Shown here piece by piece: positions 44,591-53,101 of a stretch of DNA of 64,000 bases. The notes under the pieces are model-generated. The model saw nothing but the letters and a program-made list of their open reading frames with translations. It ran no database searches and was not told the origin of the DNA. A program made the position numbers and the translations under genes. The stretch covers positions 703,256 to 767,255 of the forward strand of contig NZ_JACVAI010000004.1 of assembly GCF_014851765.1 (NCBI RefSeq). Direction: 5' to 3'. This DNA is from Pseudomonas sp. PDM04 (GTDB taxonomy: Bacteria; Pseudomonadota; Gammaproteobacteria; Pseudomonadales; Pseudomonadaceae). Position 1 is the stretch's first letter; each line of letters begins with the position of its first letter.

Positions 44591-44621
44591 AAAAAAATCG
44601 CAGCCTGTCGAAGGCTGCGAT
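44591..44621 (-). terminator. terminator of osmC
   Basis: On the minus strand ATCGCAGCC and GGCTGCGAT pair over a 7-base loop and are followed by seven T residues, 22 bases after the osmC stop. Confidence 0.9.
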
Positions 44622-44643
44622 CACTGACTCCATCATTGCCGAT

Positions 44644-45075
44644 CTAGCTGATCAATGTGGCGTCCAGGCTGATCTTGGCATTCAGCACTTTGGATACCGG
44701 GCAACCTTCCTTGGCCTTGGTGCTCAATTCCTCGAACTGCGCCTGGGTTGCTCCAGGGATTTTCGCCTTCAGGATCAATTTCACGGCAGTAATGGCGAAG
44801 CCGCCGTCCACCTGGTCCAGCACGACTTCGGCGTTGGTGTCGATGCTGTCAGCCTTGAGACCGGCATCGCCGAGAATCATCGACAAAGCCATGGAAAAGC
44901 AGCCCGCGTGGGCCGCGCCGATCAGCTCTTCCGGGTTGGTGCCTTTTCCACCTTCGAAACGGGCTTTGAAGCCGTAGGGCGCTTCCCTGAGAACGCCGGT
45001 TTCCGTGGAAATCGAACCGATGCCGGTTTTCAGATCACCTTCCCAATGGGCCGATGCTTTCTTGGTAATAGCCAT
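44644..45075 (-). CDS. osmC: OsmC, organic hydroperoxide peroxidase
   Basis: A 143-residue OsmC/Ohr-family protein with the two redox cysteines (HAGCFSMALS and EGCPVSKVL). It reduces organic hydroperoxides and is induced by osmotic and envelope stress. ATG 45075 is preceded by GGAG and gives the family length; the open frame extends 30 codons upstream. An AlgU-type promoter lies 60-88 bases upstream. Matches PA0059, an AlgU-regulated gene. Confidence 0.94.
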   Translation of the reverse strand: MAITKKASAHWEGDLKTGIGSISTETGVLREAPYGFKARFEGGKGTNPEELIGAAHAGCFSMALSMILGDAGLKADSIDTNAEVVLDQVDGGFAITAVKLILKAKIPGATQAQFEELSTKAKEGCPVSKVLNAKISLDATLIS

Positions 45076-45135
45076 GTCTGCCTCCTCAGAATCCGGCGCG
45101 AGGTGTCGCGCCTTCGTGGTTTTGCTTGCCAAGGT

Positions 45136-45163
45136 TCTGAGGATAGACGGTGATGCAAAGTTC
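45136..45163 (-). promoter_or_regulatory. AlgU (sigma-22) promoter of osmC
   Basis: The minus strand reads GAACTT (45163-45158), a 17-base spacer and TCAGA (45140-45136). The -35 box is perfect and the -10 box is the same as that of the ErsA-like RNA. Confidence 0.82.
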
Positions 45164-45310
45164 ACCTGATATTAATTCCTACTGTTTGAGTAGGAAATTT
45201 CGTCATCACTCTTGAAACTCGGGTATATGCCCTCATTGCATGAAACACGCTTATGAATTCGGCAGGTTTCCGTTCGTCAAAAACCTGCGCCCCCTTGGAG
45301 AAGCAGGCTT

Positions 45311-46312
45311 ATGAAACGACTGTCCGACATCAAGTTTTCGACCCTGGATCTGGTGCCCGTGCGCGAAAACGGCAGCGCGGCCCAATCGCTGCGCAACTCC
45401 CTGGACCTGGCGCAGCATGCCGAAAAATTCGGCTACACCCGATTCTGGGTCGCCGAGCACCACAACATGGACGGTATCGCCAGCTCGGCGACCTCGGTGT
45501 TGCTGGGCTACCTGGCCGGCGGTACATCGACCATTCGGGTGGGTTCTGGCGGCGTGATGCTGCCCAATCACGCGCCATTGGTGATCGCCGAACAGTTCGG
45601 TACCCTCGAGAGCCTCTACCCGGGCCGCATCGATCTGGGCCTGGGGCGCGCACCCGGTTCCGATCAGATGACCGCCCGTGCCCTGCGCCGCGAGCGCTCG
45701 GGCAGCGCCGATGATTTTCCGCAAGATGTCGCCGAACTGGTGCGCTACCTCGGCCCGCGCACCCCGGATCAACGCGTCATCGCGATGCCCGGCACCGGTA
45801 CCCAGGTTCCGGTCTGGTTACTGGGATCGAGTCTGTTCAGCGCACAACTGGCGGGGGAGCGCGGTTTGCCCTACGCCTTCGCATCCCATTTCGCTCCGCG
45901 CTTCATGCATGAGGCGATTCGCGTCTATCGCAACCACTTCAAGCCTTCAGCGGTACTGGATAAACCTTACGTGATGTTGGGCGTTCCGCTGGTGGCGGCT
46001 GACACCGATGAACAAGCCGAATACATGGCGACATCGGTCTATCAGCGCATTCTCGCGTTGATGCGTGGTCAGAGCCTGGTGCAGCGCCCACCGGTGAAAA
46101 CCATGGACGGGCTGTGGCTGCCCCATGAGAAAGAGGCGGTCGGGGATTTCCTCGGACTGGCGATGGTTGGCAGCCCGCAGAAAATTCGCGCCAAACTGGA
46201 AGTCCTGATCGAACAGACCCAGGCCGATGAGCTGATTTTCACTTGCGACCTGTATGAACACGCCGATCGGGTGCATTCCTACGAGTTGCTGGCGCAGGTC
46301 ATGAAGGGTTAA
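45311..46312 (+). CDS. luciferase-like (LLM) flavin-dependent oxidoreductase
   Basis: A 333-residue bacterial luciferase-like monooxygenase with LLM family signatures (RFWVAEHHN, RIDLGLGRAPG, LAMVGSPQ). The YhbW/MsnO8-type subclass oxidises unknown substrates with FMNH2 from a partner reductase. GGAG lies 10 bases before the ATG. No flavin reductase is adjacent. It is divergent from osmC. Confidence 0.88.
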   Translation: MKRLSDIKFSTLDLVPVRENGSAAQSLRNSLDLAQHAEKFGYTRFWVAEHHNMDGIASSATSVLLGYLAGGTSTIRVGSGGVMLPNHAPLVIAEQFGTLESLYPGRIDLGLGRAPGSDQMTARALRRERSGSADDFPQDVAELVRYLGPRTPDQRVIAMPGTGTQVPVWLLGSSLFSAQLAGERGLPYAFASHFAPRFMHEAIRVYRNHFKPSAVLDKPYVMLGVPLVAADTDEQAEYMATSVYQRILALMRGQSLVQRPPVKTMDGLWLPHEKEAVGDFLGLAMVGSPQKIRAKLEVLIEQTQADELIFTCDLYEHADRVHSYELLAQVMKG

Positions 46313-46318
46313 TCACCC

Positions 46319-46412
46319 CTGTGGGAGCGAGCCTGCTCGCGATAGCGCCGTGTCAGCCAACCTATGCTTTGACTGATTCGACGTCATCGCGAGCAGGCTC
46401 GCTCCCACATGG
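46319..46412. repeat. REPIN (inverted REP pair)
   Basis: TGTGGGAGCGAGCCTGCTCG and its inverted arm ending GGCTCGCTCCCACAT flank about 45 bases between convergent genes. Confidence 0.88.
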
Positions 46413-46432
46413 AGTGTGCGGCGTTGAAGCAA

Positions 46433-46657
46433 TCATCCGCGCTTGTAGACAATTTCCTTGGTGCCGCTCTCACAGGTCCCGACAACTTTCCCGTCGGCCG
46501 CAGTGCCTTTATCGACAATTTCCAGTGAGTAGTTCGACGCGCCTTTGGCATCGATCTTGGCGGCAATTTCCGCTTTCAGCTCTTCGCATGGTTTGCCGTC
46601 AGCCCAGGCGGCGCCTGCAAGGCTCAACAATCCCACTGCCAACATAAACTTCTTCAT
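46433..46657 (-). CDS. DUF1161 small exported protein, second copy
   Basis: A 74-residue protein with a signal peptide (cleavage near AWADGK) and the two conserved cysteines (CEELK, GTCESG). It is a paralogue of the 79-residue protein at 44273, 2 kb away. ATG 46657 has GGGAG 9 bases upstream. A GAACTT at 46762-46757 on the same strand could be an AlgU -35 box, but the -10 match is poor. Confidence 0.84.
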   Translation of the reverse strand: MKKFMLAVGLLSLAGAAWADGKPCEELKAEIAAKIDAKGASNYSLEIVDKGTAADGKVVGTCESGTKEIVYKRG

Positions 46658-46779
46658 CGGTCGCACTCCCTGGTCGGATCAAAGGGAGCATCCAGCCATC
46701 GGCCGGATGCACACATATAGCGCTTTGCCATTCCCTATGGCACTCGGCCAGCGCGCAAGTTCAGAAGACTCGCAAAAAC

Positions 46780-46995
46780 TCAGCTGCTGGCAATCCGGAA
46801 TCCCACTTTGAGCGTCACCTGGAAGTGTGCGGCCTTGCCGTCCTTGATGTGACCTCGAGTCTCGGTCACCTCAAACCACTCCAGGTGCTTGATGCTTTTA
46901 TTGGCCTCGGCCAGCGCATTGTTGATGGCATCTTCGATGCTGCTGGTGGATGAGCCGACAAGCTCGACTTTCTTGTAGGTGTGATGGTCTGTCAT
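46780..46995 (-). CDS. dodecin flavoprotein
   Basis: A 71-residue dodecin (YKKVELVGSS, SIEDAINNALAEA, VTETRGHI). Dodecins form dodecamers that store or buffer riboflavin/FMN, or CoA. An AlgU-type promoter candidate lies 53-80 bases upstream. It is divergent from the DUF883 gene. Confidence 0.94.
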   Translation of the reverse strand: MTDHHTYKKVELVGSSTSSIEDAINNALAEANKSIKHLEWFEVTETRGHIKDGKAAHFQVTLKVGFRIASS

Positions 46996-47047
46996 GGGCG
47001 TTCTCCTTGGGTGTGAAATACAGACTAGCAGTGATTTTCGTATTACT

Positions 47048-47075
47048 TCTGGCGGCCATTCCCACGAAGAAGTTC
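47048..47075 (-). promoter_or_regulatory. AlgU-type promoter candidate upstream of dodecin
   Basis: The minus strand reads GAACTT (47075-47070), a 17-base spacer and CCAGA (47052-47048). Spacing is the same as the osmC and ErsA promoters, with one base changed in the -10 box. Confidence 0.6.
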
Positions 47076-47151
47076 AGATTTACTGCACTTTCTCGAACCT
47101 GCGAAGTCCCAAGCAACACACGCCACTCATCACCAATGCAGGAGAGCCACC

Positions 47152-47475
47152 ATGGCCAACACCTCTTTACGTAAAGCCTCGTTGCAAAGCATGGAAGCCG
47201 AGATCGAGAGTCTGCTGAAGTCTTTGGAAAACCTCAAAGATGACGCCTCGGACGAGTCGCGTAAAACGCTCAAGGCCTTGAAAGCCAATGCAGAAAGCGC
47301 GCTGAAGCATTCGCGTCACCTGCTCAGCGATGCCTATGAAGAAGTCAAAGTCAAAACCCGCGAAACCGGGATCGCCACTCGGGATTATGCCCAGGAGCAC
47401 CCTTGGACCACCGCCGGTGTGGCGGTCGGGGCATTGGGCCTGCTGGCGGCTTACCTGCTGTGCAAGCGCGACTAA
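47152..47475 (+). CDS. DUF883/ElaB-YqjD-family membrane-anchored protein
   Basis: A 107-residue protein with a long charged helical region (about 10-75) and a C-terminal membrane helix (GVAVGALGLLAAYLLC). E. coli YqjD and ElaB, of this family, anchor ribosomes to the inner membrane in stationary phase. The start has GGAG upstream. Its stop overlaps the convergent trpI stop by 4 bases. Confidence 0.88.
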   Translation: MANTSLRKASLQSMEAEIESLLKSLENLKDDASDESRKTLKALKANAESALKHSRHLLSDAYEEVKVKTRETGIATRDYAQEHPWTTAGVAVGALGLLAAYLLCKRD

Positions 47476-48365
47476 TCCGTCTGGCGCAGCTCGGTTTTCA
47501 GCCACTGCGCCAGTTGCCTGGCGCGCCCGTCCGCGGCGCGCTTGGGTAGCCACAACGCCAGTTGCGCCGGGGTTTCGCTGAACCCCCACGGCGCAACCAG
47601 GCGACCGGCCTTCAAGTCCTCGATCACCAACGGCTGCGGGGCAATCGCCACGCCAAGCCCGGCCACGGCGGCCTCCAGCAAGTAGTACAAATGCTCGAAA
47701 CCCTGTCCGTACTTCAGCGCATTCGCGTCGAGGCCGTTTTGTTGCGCCCAACTGGGCCAGGCTTGCGGGCGCGAGGTGGTGTGCAGCAGCGGCTCGTTCA
47801 GCAGGGCATTGGCTGGTGCCGTTTCCAGGCTTTCATACCCGCCAAACCGTGGGCTCATGACCGGACCGATGCGTTCGCTGGCGAGCTCATAGACCTGCAT
47901 GTCGGCGGGCCATGGCGGCTCCGCGAACACCAGCAAGGCGTCCAGACCGGGGCGACGGGGGTCCAGATCACCTTCGCCGGCGGACAAATGCAGGCGCAGG
48001 TCCGGCAGGTCGGCATTCAACCGCCCCAGGCGTGGAATGAACCAGCGCGCCAGCAAGCTGCCCGAGCATCCGAGCACGAACGGCGCGTCGGCGGTGCTTT
48101 GGGTCAGCTCGGCACAGACCGTGCGCAAGCGTTCGAAGGCTTCGCCGCTGGCGTCCCGCAGCCGAACCCCGGCATCTGTGAGTTTAAGGCCGCGGCCATC
48201 CTTGATGAACAGGCTTACGCCAAGGTGCTCCTCAAGGACTTTCAACTGCCGGCTGACCGCTCCATGGGTCACGTGCAGCTGTTCGGCGGCCTGACTGACG
48301 CTGTTCAGGCGGGCAGTGGCTTCGAAGGCACGCAGGGCGTTGAGCGGGGGAAGGTCGTGGCTCAT
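47472..48365 (-). CDS. trpI: TrpI, LysR-type activator of trpBA
   Basis: A 297-residue LysR regulator with an N-terminal winged helix (NSVSQAAEQLHVTHGAVSRQL) and a substrate-binding domain. It is divergent from trpBA with a 123-base gap, the arrangement of Pseudomonas trpI. TrpI activates trpBA with indoleglycerol phosphate as inducer. Confidence 0.93.
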   Translation of the reverse strand: MSHDLPPLNALRAFEATARLNSVSQAAEQLHVTHGAVSRQLKVLEEHLGVSLFIKDGRGLKLTDAGVRLRDASGEAFERLRTVCAELTQSTADAPFVLGCSGSLLARWFIPRLGRLNADLPDLRLHLSAGEGDLDPRRPGLDALLVFAEPPWPADMQVYELASERIGPVMSPRFGGYESLETAPANALLNEPLLHTTSRPQAWPSWAQQNGLDANALKYGQGFEHLYYLLEAAVAGLGVAIAPQPLVIEDLKAGRLVAPWGFSETPAQLALWLPKRAADGRARQLAQWLKTELRQTD

Positions 48366-48488
48366 GGGATCTGTGAGTTTTCCTGACAGGTTGCGGCGAT
48401 CTTATCGGTTTTCAGCCGGGGGCGTCAGGGGTAGAGTGAAGCCACTTTCTGCAAAAGCACCACCTCACGCATTCAACCGGAGCGACCC
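48366..48488. promoter_or_regulatory. trpI-trpB divergent control region
   Basis: This 123-base gap between trpI and trpB must contain the trpBA promoter and TrpI sites. The stretch TGTGAGTTTTCCTGACA has the T-N11-A form of a LysR site (48371-48387), but I cannot place the operator with confidence. Confidence 0.5.
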
Positions 48489-49709
48489 ATGACCCAGACT
48501 AATCTGCGCAACGGCCCCGACATCAACGGCCTGTTTGGCGCGTTCGGTGGCCGCTACGTCGCCGAAACCCTGATGCCGTTGATCCTCGATCTGGCCCGTG
48601 AATATGAAGCGGCCAAGGAAGATCCGGCGTTCAACAAGGAATTGGCCTACTTTCAGCGCGATTATGTCGGACGCCCGAGCCCGCTGTATTTCGCCGAGCG
48701 CCTGACCGAGGCCTGCGGCGGCGCAAAGATTTATCTCAAGCGTGAGGAGCTGAACCACACCGGCGCGCACAAGATCAACAATTGCATCGGCCAGATCCTG
48801 CTGGCGCGACGCATGGGCAAGAAACGCATCATCGCCGAGACCGGTGCCGGCATGCACGGCGTTGCGACCGCCACCGTGGCTGCGCGATTCGGTCTGGAGT
48901 GCGTGATTTACATGGGCACCACCGACATCGAGCGCCAGCAGGCCAACGTGTTTCGCATGAAACTGCTGGGCGCTACCGTCATCCCCGTGGTCGCCGGCAC
49001 CGGCACCCTGAAAGACGCGATGAACGAAGCCTTGCGTGACTGGGTGACCAATGTCGACAGCACGTTCTACCTGATCGGCACGGTCGCAGGACCGCACCCT
49101 TACCCGGCGATGGTCCGTGACTTCCAGGCCGTCATCGGCAAGGAAACCCGCGACCAGTTGCAAGCCCAGGAAGGCCGCCTTCCGGACAGCCTGGTGGCGT
49201 GCATCGGCGGCGGGTCCAACGCCATGGGTCTGTTCCATCCGTTCCTCGACGACAAAAGTGTCGAGATCATTGGTGTCGAAGCGGCCGGTCACGGCATCGA
49301 AACCGGCAAGCACGCGGCCAGCCTGAACGGCGGCGTTCCGGGTGTGCTGCACGGCAACCGCACTTTCCTGCTGCAGGACGATGACGGCCAGATCATTGAC
49401 GCCCACTCGATTTCCGCCGGCCTCGACTATCCGGGCATCGGTCCGGAGCACGCCTGGTTGCACGACATTGGCCGCGTTCAATACACCTCGGTGACCGACG
49501 ACGAAGCCCTCGATGCGTTTCACAAATGCTGCCGCCTGGAAGGGATTATTCCTGCACTGGAAAGCGCCCATGCCCTGGCCGAAGTGTTCAAGCGCGCACC
49601 GACCCTGCCCAAAGATCACCTGATGGTGGTGAACCTGTCCGGCCGTGGCGACAAAGACATGCAAACCGTGATGCACCACATGGAACAATCCCAGCAGGAG
49701 AAACACTGA
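48489..49709 (+). CDS. trpB: tryptophan synthase beta chain
   Basis: A 406-residue PLP enzyme. The PLP lysine is in NHTGAHKINN, the phosphate loop is GGGSNAMG and the catalytic Glu follows LAEVFK-type spacing downstream. It condenses indole and serine. The TGA overlaps the trpA ATG (ATGA-type, one shared base). Confidence 0.97.
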   Translation: MTQTNLRNGPDINGLFGAFGGRYVAETLMPLILDLAREYEAAKEDPAFNKELAYFQRDYVGRPSPLYFAERLTEACGGAKIYLKREELNHTGAHKINNCIGQILLARRMGKKRIIAETGAGMHGVATATVAARFGLECVIYMGTTDIERQQANVFRMKLLGATVIPVVAGTGTLKDAMNEALRDWVTNVDSTFYLIGTVAGPHPYPAMVRDFQAVIGKETRDQLQAQEGRLPDSLVACIGGGSNAMGLFHPFLDDKSVEIIGVEAAGHGIETGKHAASLNGGVPGVLHGNRTFLLQDDDGQIIDAHSISAGLDYPGIGPEHAWLHDIGRVQYTSVTDDEALDAFHKCCRLEGIIPALESAHALAEVFKRAPTLPKDHLMVVNLSGRGDKDMQTVMHHMEQSQQEKH

Positions 49710-50521
49710 TGAGCCGCCTGCAAACGCGTTTTGCCGAACTCAAGCAACAGAACCGCGCCGCGTTGGTGACCTTCGTCACCGCAGGTGATCCGAGCTACGA
49801 CACCTCGTTGGCGATCCTCAAAGGCTTGCCGGCGGCGGGCGCCGACGTGATCGAGCTGGGCATGCCGTTCACCGATCCGATGGCCGATGGCCCGGCCATC
49901 CAGTTGGCGAATATTCGTGCGCTGGGCGCGAAACAGAACCTGGTGAAAACCCTGCAAATGGTTCGTGAATTCCGCCAGGGCAACAGCGAAACGCCGCTGG
50001 TGCTGATGGGCTACTTCAACCCGATCCACATGTACGGCGTACCGCGTTTCATTGCCGATGCGAAAGAGGCTGGCGTGGATGGCCTGATCGTGGTCGACCT
50101 GCCGCCCGAGCATAACGGCGAGCTGTGCGACCCGGCTCAGGCTGCGGGCCTGGACTTCATCCGTCTGACCACGCCAACCACTGACGATGCCCGCCTGCCG
50201 ACCGTGCTGAACGGCAGCTCCGGCTTCGTCTACTACGTGTCTGTCGCCGGGGTGACCGGTGCTGGCGCGGCGACGCTGGAGCACGTCGAAGAAGCGGTAG
50301 TTCGCCTGCGTCGCCACACCGATCTGCCGATCAGCATCGGCTTCGGTATCCGTACACCGGAGCAGGCGGCGTCCATCGCACGTCTGGCCGACGGTGTGGT
50401 GGTGGGGTCGGCGCTGATCGATCATATCGCCAATGCGACCACCCCGGATCAGGCCATCGACGGTGTGCTCAGCCTGTGCGCAGCGCTGGCCGATGGCGTA
50501 CGTAAGGCCCGGGTCAGCTGA
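49709..50521 (+). CDS. trpA: tryptophan synthase alpha chain
   Basis: A 270-residue TIM-barrel enzyme with ELGMPFTDPMADGP (catalytic Glu) and VVDLPPEHNGE (catalytic Asp), and the phosphate site in VTGAGA and GFGIRTPEQ. It cleaves indoleglycerol phosphate. Start 49709 overlaps the trpB stop; the longer frame upstream is inside trpB. A strong terminator follows. Confidence 0.97.
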   Translation: MSRLQTRFAELKQQNRAALVTFVTAGDPSYDTSLAILKGLPAAGADVIELGMPFTDPMADGPAIQLANIRALGAKQNLVKTLQMVREFRQGNSETPLVLMGYFNPIHMYGVPRFIADAKEAGVDGLIVVDLPPEHNGELCDPAQAAGLDFIRLTTPTTDDARLPTVLNGSSGFVYYVSVAGVTGAGAATLEHVEEAVVRLRRHTDLPISIGFGIRTPEQAASIARLADGVVVGSALIDHIANATTPDQAIDGVLSLCAALADGVRKARVS

Positions 50522-50583
50522 AGGTAAAGTTCCTGATACAGAGGAATTAGAGCCTCGCAGCGCAGACTAAACAGCAAGACCGA

Positions 50584-50615
50584 GGGCTTCAGGACTACGT
50601 TCTGAAGCCCTTTTT
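50584..50615 (+). terminator. terminator of trpBA
   Basis: GGGCTTCAG and CTGAAGCCC pair over a 9-base loop and are followed by TTTTT. Confidence 0.92.
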
Positions 50616-50642
50616 GCTGTATGCGCAGTGAGGAAAGACCTG

Positions 50643-51086
50643 ATGAAAATGCCGAAACGTCTGATAGCCAGCCTTGGCGTACTGCTGCTTGGCGCCGCGC
50701 CGTTGCTGCACGCCAACGCCGACCCGCGCGACGATCATGACTATGGCGGTCAGCAACAAGGCCATTACGACAATCGCGGCGATGACCATCGCGGTCCGCA
50801 GGACAATCGCCGTGGCGGCCCGCCACCCCGCGATTTCGGCCCGGTGCGCCAGACGATCCGCGATAACCATGGCTATTTCGTGCGCGGCGCACCGCCGCCT
50901 CCAGGCCTTCACCTGGAGCGTGGCCGGCCGCTGCCGCCTGGTTACTATGGCGAACGCCTGGACAATCGCGCACTGAGTCGGCTGCCGTATTACAGCGGGT
51001 ACGAGTGGCGCCGTGCTGGCAGCGACATTGTGCTGATCGCGGTGGGCAGCGGCATCGTCTATGAAATTCTCGAAGGGGTGCTGTGA
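50643..51086 (+). CDS. CigR/RcnB-like periplasmic protein
   Basis: A 147-residue protein with a signal peptide, then a low-complexity region rich in Asp, His, Gln, Arg and Gly (DDHDYGGQQQ), a Pro-rich middle and a C-terminal segment with hydrophobic stretch (DIVLIAVGSGIVYEIL). The pattern PPPGLHLERGRPLPPGYYGE is typical of the RcnB/CigR family. CigR in Salmonella is a virulence modulator; the role here is unknown. ATG 50643 has GAGGAA upstream. Confidence 0.8.
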   Translation: MKMPKRLIASLGVLLLGAAPLLHANADPRDDHDYGGQQQGHYDNRGDDHRGPQDNRRGGPPPRDFGPVRQTIRDNHGYFVRGAPPPPGLHLERGRPLPPGYYGERLDNRALSRLPYYSGYEWRRAGSDIVLIAVGSGIVYEILEGVL

Positions 51087-51107
51087 GTTAAACGGACCGG
51101 CAGGCCC

Positions 51108-51140
51108 AAGGCTTCGCGGTGTTCAGCCGCGAAGCCTTTT
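51108..51140. terminator. bidirectional terminator between CigR-like and DUF4105 genes
   Basis: AAGGCTTCGCGG and CCGCGAAGCCTT form a perfect 12-bp stem with a 7-base loop, followed by TT. It touches the stop codon of the minus-strand gene. Confidence 0.75.
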
Positions 51141-53101
51141 CATGGCAATTCCAATCCGCCCGAGGCTTTGTGCAGCTTGCGCAAATGCTCGCCCACCTGC
51201 TTCAGGTTGGCTTCGTTGGCGGCCATCTCGGCGGCACGGCCGGGTTCGAGCAGCGCCCTGACTTCCTTGTCCAGATCACCGGTCAGCAGTTGCAGCTGTT
51301 TCTGCCGCAGACTGCTTTCCGACTCCAGGCGCTGCCATTCGTTGGGTTGTGGCAGGCCATAGCCGCCGGTGCCCAGCAGCTCGGCCGGACGGCTGAGGAA
51401 GCCGCTGTTGGCGAGAATCTGCTGCAAGGTTGCGTTGGCCTTGTCCATGCCGCCGTTTTTCAATTCCCGAGCGCCGAGGTAGCGTTGTTTCACTTCGTCC
51501 TGGGCCAGTACCAGTTGCTGGCGGAAGGCGGCCTGTTCCAGCAACAGCAGGGCCGCGCTGGTGCGCAGGTCGGCTTGTTCGATCCACGGGCGGCGCTCTT
51601 CAGCCTTCAGGGACAGCCAGTCCTCGACCTTGTCCTGTTTGATCGGCAGGTGCTTTTTCAGCACCTCGAACATGGCCTGATAGCGGTCGCGGAATGAGTC
51701 GAAGCGGTAGCCCAGGCGCAGGGCTTCGCGGGGATCGTCGAGTACGCTGGTGTCGGCCAGCCCGCGACCCTTGAGCACTTCCAGCAAACCGTTGGGCATG
51801 ATGTTGTCGAGCCCGACCAGCTTGGCGTTGTTGCTGCCGCTGCGCAGCAACTTCAGGCCTTCCACTGCACAGTTGTTGGACAGGAAGAAATAGTTGCCGT
51901 CGTAGCTCCAGTGCATCTCCGCAGCGTGCTCCACCACGCCTTCGATCTCCTCGCGCGACAGGTTCAGCGGCACCGAGGCGAGGCTGCGCAGTTCGGTCTT
52001 GGTGTATTCGTCGATCACCTGGGCCAGCGGCAGGACGAACAGGCGCGACGGGTATTTGCCGACCAGGCCATCCCAGCTCGAGAGCTGCACATCACCGACG
52101 AAGGCGCGGTAGGACAGCACCAGGTGCTGGTCCAGATCCAGTCGGCAGTCCGGGCCGCGTGGCCGGCCAGGAGCGCAGATCACCAGGCGCAACATGCTGT
52201 GGCCCCAACGGCTGACCCAGTTCTGGTTGGCTTCGGCCAGCAGGTAGTCGACGGCATACACCCGCTCCGGATCGACCTGGCCCAAGGGCTGCTTGGCGAA
52301 GTCATTGCCGGCATTGAGGAAGGCGAAGGATTGGCTGCAGGCGTTCTTGGCGGCCGGTGCCCAGCCGAAATACTCCTTGTAGTAGCGGTACAGCGAAGGA
52401 CGGCGACAGGCATAGCTCGGGTCGAGCAGGAAATACTCCATGTTGACCGCAACGAACTCTTTCGGGCTGCTCGTCTCGTAGATGTCCGGGCTGCGGGCCA
52501 CCTGGCGGTTGTGCTGTTCGCGCTCGCCGCGACGGCCGACGTATTGCGGCCAGCCGGCGAGGTCGAGCAGGCGCGGGTCGTCGCTGAGGGTAAAGCGCCG
52601 GTCGGATTGACCCCGGCATTCATCCGGAATGCCGATCAACCCGGAGCTGTTGCTGCGTCGGGTACAGCGCTGGATCAGTGTGCGTTCGGAGGCGGACCAT
52701 AGACGCGAGCGGTCATAAATGTGGGTGAGTTCGTGCAGCACCGTGGCCAGCATCTCGCGGCGCACGGTGCCGTGGGGACGGTAGGTTTTCTTGCTGGCGG
52801 CGCTGCCATCGGTAAGGCCGGCGAGCAGATTGCGATTGAGGTCCAGCTCGGACACCAGCGATGCCTGGCCGTAGGCGTTGCCCGGCATGTCATCGGTCCA
52901 GCCAACGTCGATGCGCCGGTCGAGTTGCTCGATGAAACGCGGCGGCAACGCCTGCATCGCTTCATCGAGCAGTGCCTGGCTGGCCTGTTGTTGGGCGGGG
53001 CTCAGGCCTTCGGTCTTGAGCCGCAATTGCAGGCCGGCCTGGGCCGTATTGCCAAGCAGCAACACGACCCCGGCCAGCAGCCAGGCACCGAACCGCCTCA
53101 C
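51140..53101 (-). CDS. DUF4105 (Lnb-like) protein with N-terminal metalloprotease-like domain
   Basis: A 653-residue exported protein (signal peptide cleaved near AQAGLQ) with two apparent domains. Residues about 30-250 carry HELTH (His123, Glu124, His127) and KEFVAVNMEYF with Glu215, the zinc pattern of gluzincin-like peptidases. Residues about 280-640 are a DUF4105 domain with WGHSML (His301) and SNNCAV (Cys411), the His/Cys pair of the family that includes the alternative lipoprotein N-acyltransferase Lnb. A C-terminal helical region follows. GTG start overlaps the upstream DUF2388 gene by 4 bases (GTGA). Substrate not known. Confidence 0.85.
   Translation of the reverse strand: MRRFGAWLLAGVVLLLGNTAQAGLQLRLKTEGLSPAQQQASQALLDEAMQALPPRFIEQLDRRIDVGWTDDMPGNAYGQASLVSELDLNRNLLAGLTDGSAASKKTYRPHGTVRREMLATVLHELTHIYDRSRLWSASERTLIQRCTRRSNSSGLIGIPDECRGQSDRRFTLSDDPRLLDLAGWPQYVGRRGEREQHNRQVARSPDIYETSSPKEFVAVNMEYFLLDPSYACRRPSLYRYYKEYFGWAPAAKNACSQSFAFLNAGNDFAKQPLGQVDPERVYAVDYLLAEANQNWVSRWGHSMLRLVICAPGRPRGPDCRLDLDQHLVLSYRAFVGDVQLSSWDGLVGKYPSRLFVLPLAQVIDEYTKTELRSLASVPLNLSREEIEGVVEHAAEMHWSYDGNYFFLSNNCAVEGLKLLRSGSNNAKLVGLDNIMPNGLLEVLKGRGLADTSVLDDPREALRLGYRFDSFRDRYQAMFEVLKKHLPIKQDKVEDWLSLKAEERRPWIEQADLRTSAALLLLEQAAFRQQLVLAQDEVKQRYLGARELKNGGMDKANATLQQILANSGFLSRPAELLGTGGYGLPQPNEWQRLESESSLRQKQLQLLTGDLDKEVRALLEPGRAAEMAANEANLKQVGEHLRKLHKASGGLELP

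Noticed and set aside
14827..46412. Repeated palindromes as a possible CRISPR array
   Set aside because: The copies are inverted pairs scattered over 30 kb, not direct repeats with even spacers, and there are no cas genes.
46757..46762. AlgU -35 box (GAACTT) upstream of DUF1161 copy 2
   Set aside because: The sequence 16 or 17 bases away does not resemble a -10 box, so it is not listed as a promoter.
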